From positions 1-8,867 of the forward strand of contig DEYX01000217.1 in NCBI GenBank assembly GCA_002365025.1: a DNA stretch of 8,867 nt, in the 5' to 3' direction. Below are positions 1 through 5,491 of this stretch, one piece after another (the stretch's first letter is position 1; every line of letters starts with the position of its first letter). The notes beneath the pieces were generated by a model. The model saw only the letters and a program-made list of their open reading frames with translations, made no database searches and was not told where the DNA came from. The translations under genes were made by a program, and so were the position numbers. The stretch is from Hungatella sp. UBA3147. Its GTDB lineage: Bacteria; Bacillota; Clostridia; Lachnospirales; Lachnospiraceae.

Positions 1-2
1 AG

Positions 3-242
3 GTGCTTCATAATATTGCAGTCATATTAGCTTCTGAACATGCAAGCTTTGCCAATCTGGTTAAACTCAACATTTATTTACAAAATGGATGCGACCCGCA
101 AGTTGGCTACAAAGCGTTTCAGGAAATGGCTGGTTTATCAGATAATCCGCCGTTAGTCACTGTTTTATTTGTTTCAGGAGTCGGGCGTCCAGGGTGCTTA
201 CTTGAAGTGGACGGAATTGCTGTCATTGAGGATAAAGACTAA
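3..242 (+). CDS. RidA (YjgF/YER057c) family protein, 3' part only
   Basis: This is the C-terminal 79 residues of a RidA-family protein; the start lies before the window, so the GTG at the left edge should not be taken as the true start. Family members are small trimeric cytosolic proteins of about 125-130 residues, and the classical ones hydrolyse reactive enamine/imine intermediates released by PLP enzymes. The visible part carries the expected pattern: a helix followed by FANLVKLNIYLQN (matching the family's 'NVVKVTVFL' strand), then a proline-led strand NPPLVTVLFV and the closing strand CLLEVDGIAVI with the conserved glutamate. The arginine that normally follows the proline (as in PARS) and holds the substrate carboxylate is replaced by leucine, so this is probably a non-canonical Rid subfamily member whose deaminase activity is doubtful. 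The gene ends with TAA just before a shared terminator. The family call is firm; the biochemical role is not known. Confidence 0.85.
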   Translation: MLHNIAVILASEHASFANLVKLNIYLQNGCDPQVGYKAFQEMAGLSDNPPLVTVLFVSGVGRPGCLLEVDGIAVIEDKD

Positions 243-272
243 AATGGCTGGGATTCAGGGAATCAGAATACT

Positions 273-302
273 AAATACCGGCAGGTTTTCCTGCCGGTAT
301 TT
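273..302. terminator. Shared bidirectional terminator hairpin between convergent genes
   Basis: A perfect 13-bp stem, AAATACCGGCAGG, is closed by a TTTT loop with its exact complement. It sits in the 86-nt gap between the RidA stop codon and the stop codon of the MetE-like gene, which converge here. The flanking T-richness is modest on both strands (the plus strand continues TTTGTCATT), so termination may depend mainly on the very stable GC-rich stem. Confidence 0.85.
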
Positions 303-328
303 GTCATTCCTATTAAGCTGATTCAAAC

Positions 329-1489
329 TCATTCTCCCCAGTATGACTGTGCGATCCTCTGCCCCTGATCAATTTTGGCCCACTGTTCTTCTTCCGTCAG
401 CTCGTTGCCGCCGTCACAGGAAGCAAATCCGCACTGGTGAGAGAGGAGCAGGCGGTCTTTTGGGATGATTTCAGATGCCTCGTTAAGCAGCCGGATCACA
501 CGGGCTTCGTCATCCAGCGTATTGGTTTTTGATGACAATAATCCCAGAACAATCTCTGTATCCGGCCTATCCTGAAAAACTTTTAGCGCCTCCAGGGATC
601 CCGCACGGTCGTCATCCCATTCCAGGAAAAAGCGGTCATATTTTAACTGCTTTAAAAACAGGTTGGCAATCTTTACATAGGAGCCGCCGCCCATATTCCG
701 TGAATCGTAGTTGCCGCGGCAGTTGTGGGTCCACATAGCAAGCCCCAGGCTGTGGCCGAAATCAATCACTGTATTATTGATTTCAATAAATTCAGCCGCA
801 AGTGCCTTAACTTCATCCTGGTTGATGTGTTCGCCCGTATAGGGGGAATTAGGATTATCGTCTGCAAAAAGTTCCCAAAGACAGTCATCTAACTGCAGGA
901 TTTTTCCGCCGGAAGCAGCGTATTCCTCTGCAAATTCTATGAACGCCTGGGTCAGTCCTGCTTTCAGCTCCTGCGGGTTATTGTAAACAGAACCATTACC
1001 GCCGATGTTATCTGACCATAACAGTTCTCCAAAGATATGGGATGGGGATGGGATGCAAAGCTTTGTTTCCTTATCTCCGGCAATGGATTTAAGCTGCTCA
1101 AAGATTTTGATGAAGTGGTGATTCCTGCCGCAGAGCGGTTCCGTGATTTTAAGACCGATGTCCCGGCGGGTTTCGTATTTACGGGTCTCATCTTTGTCGC
1201 GGAAAAAGTAGCCATGTTCCGCAATGTAACGGCTGACGCCGTGAAATCCCCAAACAAAGTCCAGATGCCACATGGACTTGGAATACTCGCCATCGGTAAT
1301 GACTGTTAACCCATGTTCGATTTGTTTTGCGGCGACATCTTTCGTAGACTCTGCTTCACACTGCTTATAGCCTTCAAAATCGTTGTAGAACGGGTAGGTA
1401 ATATTATCCTTCTTCTCTATCTGGTTCTTGTATTTCAGCAAAGCTGCCGGGCGCAGCAGACTGCCTACTGTCTGGAATTTTTTGCTCAT
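329..1489 (-). CDS. MetE-like (cobalamin-independent methionine synthase C-terminal type) methyltransferase
   Basis: This is a 386-residue single-module member of the UROD/MetE-like superfamily, similar in layout to Bacillus YxjG/YxjH and about half the length of full MetE (about 750 residues), because the N-terminal MetE half is absent. The zinc site of the family is visible: His255 and Cys257 in MWTHNC, Glu290 in FFLEWDD and Cys353 in SHQCGF. In MetE this zinc activates homocysteine thiol for methyl transfer. An LQLDD strand at 199-202 and the opening VGSLLRP also fit the family. The methyl donor cannot be read from the sequence; a folate, a corrinoid protein or another methylated compound are all possible. 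The start at 1489 is chosen because GGAGG (1498-1502) lies 8 nt before it; an in-frame ATG ten codons upstream has no such site. A -10-like TACAAT lies upstream, and no S-box or T-box leader fits in the 35-nt leader. It is co-oriented with the LysR gene but separated from it by a hairpin. Confidence 0.85.
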   Translation of the reverse strand: MSKKFQTVGSLLRPAALLKYKNQIEKKDNITYPFYNDFEGYKQCEAESTKDVAAKQIEHGLTVITDGEYSKSMWHLDFVWGFHGVSRYIAEHGYFFRDKDETRKYETRRDIGLKITEPLCGRNHHFIKIFEQLKSIAGDKETKLCIPSPSHIFGELLWSDNIGGNGSVYNNPQELKAGLTQAFIEFAEEYAASGGKILQLDDCLWELFADDNPNSPYTGEHINQDEVKALAAEFIEINNTVIDFGHSLGLAMWTHNCRGNYDSRNMGGGSYVKIANLFLKQLKYDRFFLEWDDDRAGSLEALKVFQDRPDTEIVLGLLSSKTNTLDDEARVIRLLNEASEIIPKDRLLLSHQCGFASCDGGNELTEEEQWAKIDQGQRIAQSYWGE

Positions 1490-1531
1490 AGAAAAATCCT
1501 CCTTTATCAGGTACATCAATTTAGTAAGCTG

Positions 1532-1537
1532 ATTGTA
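1532..1537 (-). promoter_or_regulatory. Putative -10 element of the MetE-like gene
   Basis: Read on the minus strand the hexamer is TACAAT, which would start transcription about 35 nt before the ATG at 1489. No good -35 hexamer lies at 16-18 nt (the best is TTACCG at about 19 nt). A weak -35 is common at promoters that need an activator, which fits the nearby inverted repeat. This is a pattern call only. Confidence 0.45.
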
Positions 1538-1559
1538 CCATCCAGGGAGGACTTATCGG

Positions 1560-1580
1560 TAACATGAAAAAAATATGTTA
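1560..1580. promoter_or_regulatory. Inverted repeat, possible LysR-type binding site
   Basis: TAACAT (1560-1565) and ATGTTA (1575-1580) form a perfect 6-bp inverted repeat around a 9-nt A-rich spacer. Its centre is about 45 nt upstream of the transcription start predicted for the MetE-like gene, a place from which LysR-type regulators often activate. The usual T-N11-A core is not met exactly (here it is T-N9-A). On the minus strand the same bases are also the U-rich tail of the LysR terminator, so the symmetry may be chance. Confidence 0.35.
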
Positions 1581-1603
1581 AGTTATAGCTCCAGGCTATA
1601 ACT
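1574..1603 (-). terminator. Hairpin terminator overlapping the LysR stop codon
   Basis: On the minus strand AGTTATAGC pairs with GCTATAACT through a 5-nt loop (1581-1603), and the LysR stop codon TAG (1598-1596) lies in the 5' arm of the stem. A run of seven T (1573-1567 on the minus strand) begins about 7 nt after the stem, later than in a textbook terminator, and the stem is AT-rich, so termination is probably partial. It separates the two regulator genes from the MetE-like gene. Confidence 0.6.
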
Positions 1604-2525
1604 CATTTTTAATATCAACGCCATATTCGGCCACAACTGCTTTCAATTCCTCAAGGTACATTGCCGCCTGCCGTGACAACTGAATATCTTTGTGGGAAAT
1701 CCAGCCAACCTCTATCGAATCGTTGACGCTAAGAGGCACTGCCGTAATATTATCCCCGTTTAAGTCTGCGCTCACAATTCCTGTGGAAATTGTATAGCCG
1801 TTAAGCCCTATCATAAGGTTAAAAATAGTGGCTCTGTCACCGACATGAATATCTTTCCTGGCGTATTCCGTGCTAAGTATTTCTTCTGAGAAATAAAAGG
1901 AGTTGTAATCCCCCTGCTCAAAGGACAATCGGGGGTAATCAGCCAGGTCTTCAAGAGTCACATAATTTTTCCTGGCAAGGGGATTGGAGGTGCTTATAAA
2001 AACATGAGGAACGGCGGTAAACAGCGGATGAAACGTCAGATTGTTTTCCCGCAGCAGCTTTTCTAACACCTGTCGGTTAAAATTGTTCATATAGAGAATA
2101 CCGAGTTCGCTTCGCAGGTTTTTCACATCCTCCACAATCTCAAAAGTCCTTGCTTCCCGCAGCGTGTACTCATATTCTTCTGCAACGGTTTTTTTCACCA
2201 TATTGACAAATGCATTCACAGCAAAGGCATAGTGCTGGGTGGATATGGAGCACAGCCGCCGTGACGGTTTCTTATTCAGCCACCGTTGTTCTAAGAGACT
2301 CGCTTGTTCCACGACCTGCCGGGCGTAGCCCAGAAACTCCGCTCCGTCAGTGGTTAATGATATGCCTCTGGGAGTCCGGGTGAGAAGTTCGTGTCCGATT
2401 TCTGTTTCCAATTCGCGAAGAGCGTTTGAAAGGCTTGGCTGGGCAATAAACAATTGTTCGGCGGCTTTGTTGATGGAACCGCAGTTTGTTACTTCAATAA
2501 AATATTTTAACTGTTGTAATGTCAT
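1596..2525 (-). CDS. LysR-family transcriptional regulator
   Basis: This is a 309-residue LysR-type DNA-binding regulator of normal family length. The N-terminal winged helix-turn-helix is clear: it opens MTLQQLKYFIEV, then SINKAAEQLFIAQPSLS leads into the recognition helix and the wing contains RTPRGISLTTDG at about residues 52-63. A linker helix and a two-lobed substrate-binding domain follow (about 90-300), which senses a small ligand that cannot be predicted here. The start at ATG 2525 is preferred over an in-frame TTG at 2546 because AAGGGAG (2540-2534) is well placed 8 nt before the ATG, and the LysR homology begins at this methionine. The ribosome binding site overlaps the stop codon of the TetR gene upstream, so the two are probably translated together. 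Unlike the common LysR arrangement, no gene is divergently transcribed next to it; the MetE-like gene downstream on the same strand is a possible target. Confidence 0.93.
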   Translation of the reverse strand: MTLQQLKYFIEVTNCGSINKAAEQLFIAQPSLSNALRELETEIGHELLTRTPRGISLTTDGAEFLGYARQVVEQASLLEQRWLNKKPSRRLCSISTQHYAFAVNAFVNMVKKTVAEEYEYTLREARTFEIVEDVKNLRSELGILYMNNFNRQVLEKLLRENNLTFHPLFTAVPHVFISTSNPLARKNYVTLEDLADYPRLSFEQGDYNSFYFSEEILSTEYARKDIHVGDRATIFNLMIGLNGYTISTGIVSADLNGDNITAVPLSVNDSIEVGWISHKDIQLSRQAAMYLEELKAVVAEYGVDIKNEL

Positions 2526-2533
2526 CTTTTTTT

Positions 2534-2541
2534 CTCCCTTA
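2534..2541 (-). promoter_or_regulatory. Ribosome binding site of the LysR gene overlapping the TetR stop codon
   Basis: On the minus strand the TetR stop TAA (2541-2539) shares its last bases with AAGGGAG, the ribosome binding site of the LysR start at 2525. Ribosomes finishing TetR would sit on this site, so the two genes are likely translationally coupled. Confidence 0.65.
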
Positions 2542-3102
2542 CACAACCGGCTGTATTACCGCCCAAAAGTAGTCTGCGATTTCTTCCGGCGGCTGCTTCA
2601 TATGATTTTTCAGCCACCACCGCACCAGATTAACAAAGCTCCCTGAAATATGATCGATGAGAAAGTCCTCCGGTACAATGGGATTCTTACGGGTGCTCCC
2701 GCTAAATATGTGCAGCGTAACAAGCTCATGGAAGTATTGATGAAAGTAACGCTGGAACAGTTCCCCGTTTTCGCAGGTCAAAAGGATAATCATCGTCCGT
2801 CCATGCTCTCTTAAGTGGTATAGAATATGGGTCACAATCTCCTTTGGATCGCCGGTCGCCATTGAAAAGTCATGAGTCGGTTCTGCTTCCGGCTTATGGG
2901 AGAAAACATGCTCAAACAGTTCAGCACACATTTCCCGCAAAAGATCGTCCTTTGTTGGAAAATGGGCATAAAAGGTTGTCCGGCCTACGTTGGCATCATC
3001 AATGATTTCCTGAACGGTGATTTGTGAATAGCTGTTATGAATCAGCAGTTTGCTGAATGCATCGAAAATAGCTTCCCTGGTTTTTCTTTGTCGTCTGTCC
3101 AT
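2539..3102 (-). CDS. TetR/AcrR-family transcriptional regulator
   Basis: This is a 187-residue TetR-type regulator of normal size. The N-terminal helix-turn-helix is typical: RRQRKTREAIFDAF, then ITVQEIIDDANVGRTTFYAHF (residues 28-48, recognition helix around RTTFYAHF), then KDDLL. The C-terminal ligand/dimer region ends with VRWWLKNHMKQPPEEIADYF, which resembles the TetR_C_8-type C-terminal domain seen in many Firmicutes regulators; the ligand is unknown. The start at 3102 is chosen because GGAG (3112-3109) is 6 nt upstream; two earlier in-frame codons (at 3114 and 3123) have no ribosome binding site. It is the first gene of a tight pair with the LysR gene and is divergent from the metal-ATPase gene. 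Inverted repeats of GAAC/GTTC type between the two make it the likely repressor of both itself and the pump. That control is inferred from position. Confidence 0.92.
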   Translation of the reverse strand: MDRRQRKTREAIFDAFSKLLIHNSYSQITVQEIIDDANVGRTTFYAHFPTKDDLLREMCAELFEHVFSHKPEAEPTHDFSMATGDPKEIVTHILYHLREHGRTMIILLTCENGELFQRYFHQYFHELVTLHIFSGSTRKNPIVPEDFLIDHISGSFVNLVRWWLKNHMKQPPEEIADYFWAVIQPVV

Positions 3103-3117
3103 ATACCTCTCCATTTT

Positions 3118-3139
3118 GAACAATTTTGCAGATTTGTTC
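3118..3139. promoter_or_regulatory. Inverted repeat GAACAA-N10-TTGTTC upstream of the TetR gene
   Basis: GAACAA (3118-3123) and TTGTTC (3134-3139) are perfect 6-bp complements 10 nt apart, just before the TetR start codon. They share the GAACA/TGTTC half-site with the palindrome at 3204-3218, so this may be a second, weaker TetR operator for autoregulation. The wide spacer makes it less convincing than the main site. Confidence 0.35.
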
Positions 3140-3168
3140 GGTATCGTACATTTTGAAAAAATCGTTTC

Positions 3169-3197
3169 TTGTATCGCTTATATACCATTGTTATACT
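3169..3197 (+). promoter_or_regulatory. Sigma-A type promoter of the metal ATPase gene
   Basis: TTGTAT (3169-3174) and TATACT (3192-3197) are separated by exactly 17 nt and both match the housekeeping consensus well. Transcription would start near 3204, leaving a leader of about 77 nt before the ATG at 3281. The start point coincides with the palindrome that follows. Confidence 0.7.
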
Positions 3198-3203
3198 ATT
3201 TAA

Positions 3204-3218
3204 AGAACAATATGTTCT
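3204..3218. promoter_or_regulatory. Perfect palindrome AGAACA-ATA-TGTTCT, likely TetR operator
   Basis: Two perfect 6-bp half-sites flank a 3-nt spacer, giving a 15-bp palindrome exactly at the predicted transcription start of the ATPase gene. A further GAAC at 3224-3227 pairs with the GTTC at 3214-3217 across 6 nt. Position in the divergent gap next to a TetR gene makes it the best operator candidate in the window; a bound dimer would block the ATPase promoter. Confidence 0.6.
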
Positions 3219-3280
3219 GTTACGAACTTATTGTACTGAAAAATGATGAAAGAATCAAGGGATATTTTGGAGGACAGATC

Positions 3281-3625
3281 ATGTTGAAAAAAATAAGCGA
3301 CTTATTCGCTGGTCTTACAATGACGATTATTTCCGGTGCGTTTCTGGTGCTCAGCCTGATACTGCTGCTGACGGGGAAGGAGGTCCCTTTAAATCCGGCA
3401 TGGATAACCATTCTTTTATCCGGATACCCGCTTATTTATCTTGCAGTCACCCGATTGGTATATGAAAAATGGATCTCTTCCGCATTGCTGATCTCTATTG
3501 CCATGGCTGCCTCAGTTGCCATCGGTGAGTTCTTTGCTGCCGGTGAGGTTGCCTTTATCATGGCAATTGGTGCAATTTTAGAGGAAAAGACGGTTGAACG
3601 GTCAAAAAGAGGATTTAGCAGTTAA
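3281..3625 (+). CDS. N-terminal fragment of the P1B ATPase (four membrane segments)
   Basis: This is a 114-residue fragment ending at TAA. It holds four hydrophobic segments at about residues 8-31, 39-60, 67-84 and 85-100, the two extra P1B helices plus the first core pair, and ends with AILEEKTVERSKRGF, the conserved entry into the actuator domain. The last two residues before the stop (SS) are already out of frame relative to the family. No HMA domain and no histidine- or cysteine-rich metal-binding tail precede it. Alone it has no catalytic part and could not pump. Confidence 0.75.
   Translation: MLKKISDLFAGLTMTIISGAFLVLSLILLLTGKEVPLNPAWITILLSGYPLIYLAVTRLVYEKWISSALLISIAMAASVAIGEFFAAGEVAFIMAIGAILEEKTVERSKRGFSS
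3614..3625 (+). other. Frameshift junction in the P1B ATPase gene
   Basis: In frame one the codons read TTT AGC AGT TAA. The family continuation is found one base out of register from 3619: CAG TTA ATC AGT CTT ACC CCC (QLISLTP), leading into MMGRR. The other frame has its own stop, TAG, at 3616-3618, so the switch must happen within this dozen bases. Adding one A to give TTT AAG CAG TTA restores GFKQLISLTP, an excellent family match, so loss of one A from an AA pair is the simplest explanation. Confidence 0.8.
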
Positions 3626-3639
3626 TCAGTCTTACCCCC

Positions 3640-5172
3640 ATGATGGGAAGAAGAATTCTTACTGATGCATCTGGAAGCCGGGAAGAAATAATCCTGCTGG
3701 AACAGATCCTGTCGGGCGATATTCTTCGGATACTGCCTGGGGAAACGATCCCGGTAGACGGCGAAATAAGGGAAGGCAACACTTCAATCGACCAATCGGT
3801 CATGACCGGAGAATCACTCCCGGTGGATAAAAGTGTAGGTGATCAGGTTTTCTGCGGAACCATCAACTGCTACGGCTCGATTGAGGTTGTTACTGCCAGG
3901 GCCAATGAGGATTCTTCCCTTCAAAAACTGATCCGAATGGTTCAGGAAGCTGAAAATAAAAAAGCACCTATGCAGCGTATTGCGGATCAATGGGCGACCT
4001 GGCTTGTGCCGGTGGCATTAGGGATCTCTGTAGCTGCATTTGGTATCACATGGGCCCTTGGATATGATACCATGGAAGCCTTAAACCGCGCCGTTACCGT
4101 CCTTGTGGTTTTCTGTCCATGTGCATTGGCTCTGGCCACCCCCACCTCTATTATGGCGGCCATCGGACAGGCAACAAAGCACGGAGTTATCATTAAATCC
4201 GGTGAAGCATTGGAAAACATGGGAAAAGTGGACTGCATTGCCTTTGATAAAACAGGGACACTGACCAGCGGCAATCTGGTGGTCGCAGATGTGGTTCCTT
4301 TGAAAGAAGAAGTAGGGGAAGAACAGCTTTTAAGACTGACGGCCTCTGCAGAAGCCTATTCAGAACATCCATTAGCTAAAGCGATTGTCTCTCATGCGAA
4401 AGAATTGCAGATGACAATAGAACCTGCAGAGAATTTTCAGATGCTGCCGGGAAAAGGCATCTTAGCAACGGTCAACGGACAGACCCTGCTATGCGGGACC
4501 GCAAGCTTTTTAAAAGAAAAGCAGATACTTGTGGATGAAATGTCCATCAAATTAGAGAAGTATCGTGCACAGGGAAAAGCGATGATACTTGTAGCAAGAG
4601 AAAGGTCATTGATCGGAGCGATTACCCTTTCCGATACGCTGCGGGATACCGCTTATGGTGTGGTAAAGGTACTCCATGGTATGAATACCCAGGTTGTGCT
4701 TCTGACTGGAGATCATATTCAAGCGGCTGGATATTTTGCCGAAAAGATTGGCATTGGTACCGTAAAAGCCGGGCTGCTGCCCGAAGATAAAGTAAGCAGT
4801 ATCTCAGAGCTTAAAAAACAAGGGAAAAAGGTATGCATGATCGGGGATGGCGTCAATGATGCACCTGCACTAAAAATCGCAGATGTTGGTGTGGCTATGG
4901 GGAGCATGGGAAGTGATATCGCTGTAGAAGCGGCAGATATTGCTTTGACCGGCGACGATATTTCTATGATTCCATATTTGAAAAGGCTGTCCAATTCCAC
5001 GGTTCACACCATAAAATTCAACATCACTATATCAATGGCAATTAATTTTACCGCCATACTTTTGTCGGTAACAGGCGTACTAAACCCGGTTAGCGGTGCA
5101 TTGGTACATAATGCTGGTTCTGTACTGGTGGTATTGAACGCGGCGCTGCTCTATGACCGGAAGTTTACGTAA
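3640..5172 (+). CDS. C-terminal fragment of the P1B ATPase (catalytic domains)
   Basis: From the first in-frame ATG this is 510 residues. In order it carries the actuator loop TGES (56-59; bases 3805-3816), a membrane pair, the metal-path motif CPC (159-161; 4114-4122), the phosphorylation site DKTGT (Asp203; 4246-4260), the ATP-binding HP dipeptide (243-244; 4366-4371), the hinge GDGVNDAP (403-410, beginning at 4846) and two closing helices. The last helix contains HNAGS (His490, Asn491; 5107-5121). The homology begins seven codons before the ATG, and no Shine-Dalgarno sequence precedes the ATG, so independent translation is unlikely. Without the first four helices a working pump is not expected. 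Confidence 0.8.
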   Translation: MMGRRILTDASGSREEIILLEQILSGDILRILPGETIPVDGEIREGNTSIDQSVMTGESLPVDKSVGDQVFCGTINCYGSIEVVTARANEDSSLQKLIRMVQEAENKKAPMQRIADQWATWLVPVALGISVAAFGITWALGYDTMEALNRAVTVLVVFCPCALALATPTSIMAAIGQATKHGVIIKSGEALENMGKVDCIAFDKTGTLTSGNLVVADVVPLKEEVGEEQLLRLTASAEAYSEHPLAKAIVSHAKELQMTIEPAENFQMLPGKGILATVNGQTLLCGTASFLKEKQILVDEMSIKLEKYRAQGKAMILVARERSLIGAITLSDTLRDTAYGVVKVLHGMNTQVVLLTGDHIQAAGYFAEKIGIGTVKAGLLPEDKVSSISELKKQGKKVCMIGDGVNDAPALKIADVGVAMGSMGSDIAVEAADIALTGDDISMIPYLKRLSNSTVHTIKFNITISMAINFTAILLSVTGVLNPVSGALVHNAGSVLVVLNAALLYDRKFT

Positions 5173-5246
5173 TGAGGAAGAATTAAGGCTTTATGAGTGT
5201 AGAATTCTTTGGATACATATTAGGATTCAGGAAAAATAAATAGAAG

Positions 5247-5284
5247 AAAGAGCATCCTTTCATGTATGGGGGTGCTCTTTTTTT
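5247..5284 (+). terminator. Rho-independent terminator after the P1B ATPase gene
   Basis: AAAGAGCATCC (5247-5257) pairs with GGGTGCTCTTT (5270-5280) with one T-G wobble, and a run of seven T (5278-5284) follows at once. This is a textbook terminator about 75 nt after the stop codon and isolates the ATPase gene from the glucan synthase gene. Confidence 0.9.
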
Positions 5285-5390
5285 AACCTTTATTTATTGA
5301 TCATCAATTCATTTACGCACCAAAAGAACACGGAGTTCATATAAATTTTATAAATCTGACAGGAAATTAATAAAAAAACATAAAAAGTGC

Positions 5391-5401
5391 TACAATATAA
5401 T
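5391..5401 (+). promoter_or_regulatory. Possible -10 region of the glucan synthase gene
   Basis: Two overlapping hexamers, TACAAT (5391-5396) and TATAAT (5396-5401), lie in the AT-rich spacer. Neither has a recognisable TTGACA-like -35 at 16-18 nt, so the choice between them, and the promoter itself, remain tentative. Confidence 0.4.
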
Positions 5402-5478
5402 ACTGCGCTATTTTTTATAGAAAAACAGACAAACTATCTGTAAAAAGATTTGTTATGCCGGAAGGATTTCTTAAATAA

Positions 5479-5483
5479 GGAGG
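5479..5483 (+). promoter_or_regulatory. Ribosome binding site fixing the TTG start of the glucan synthase gene
   Basis: The sequence AAGGAGGAG (5477-5485) contains GGAGG 8 nt before the TTG at 5492. No in-frame ATG with a comparable site lies nearby, and the membrane segment begins soon after this TTG, so the unusual start codon is well supported. Confidence 0.8.
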
Positions 5484-5491
5484 AGCTTCAA

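Larger units (their letters stand above)
3281..5172 (+). pseudogene. P1B-type heavy-metal-translocating ATPase, split by a one-base frameshift
   Basis: Taken together, the two frames encode one integral-membrane pump that would use ATP to move a transition-metal ion across the cytoplasmic membrane. Joining frame one through codon 112 to the second frame with one added base gives about 630 residues, the normal size for clostridial P1B pumps without an N-terminal HMA metal-binding domain. All catalytic motifs are present: TGES, CPC, DKTGT, HP and GDGVNDAP. The start is well supported by GGAGG (3269-3273) 7 nt before ATG 3281. It is alone between its own promoter and its own terminator and is divergent from the TetR/LysR pair. 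The metal is uncertain: the last-helix motif is HNAGS rather than the copper-type MxxSS or the zinc-type DxG. Whether the break is a real mutation or a sequencing error cannot be told from this sequence. The otherwise intact reading frames suggest that it is recent or artefactual. Confidence 0.85.
5173..5491. other. Intergenic region between the metal ATPase and glucan synthase genes
   Basis: These 319 bases hold no convincing coding region. They contain the ATPase terminator (5247-5284), a very AT-rich stretch with a possible promoter for the glucan synthase gene (5391-5401) and an untranslated leader of about 87 nt. The leader has only a weak 5-bp inverted repeat, ACAGA/TCTGT (5425-5441). 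No known riboswitch was recognised. Confidence 0.7.

Noticed and set aside
964..1293. Overlapping frames of about 90-110 codons inside the MetE-like gene, on both strands
   Set aside because: They are shadows of a gene whose zinc ligands and length are conserved; none has a plausible start signal.
2544..2546. TTG start codon for the LysR gene overlapping the TetR stop
   Set aside because: It would use the ribosome binding site as coding sequence and adds seven residues before the LysR domain. ATG 2525 is correctly spaced from AAGGGAG.
3050..3280. N-terminal extension of the ATPase reading frame back into the TetR gene
   Set aside because: It overlaps the TetR coding region on the other strand and runs through the promoter and operator. 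The ATG at 3281 has a proper ribosome binding site and the homology starts there.
3601..3618. Programmed -1 frameshifting or polymerase slippage on the AAAAA run before the ATPase break
   Set aside because: A shift at this run would enter the other frame before its TAG at 3616-3618 and stop at once. The bases between that TAG and the TAA at 3623 show no slippery heptamer, so a plain one-base loss is simpler.
5401..5491. Riboswitch in the leader of the glucan synthase gene
   Set aside because: The leader is AT-rich and short, with only a 5-bp inverted repeat and no recognisable conserved core of a known riboswitch class.
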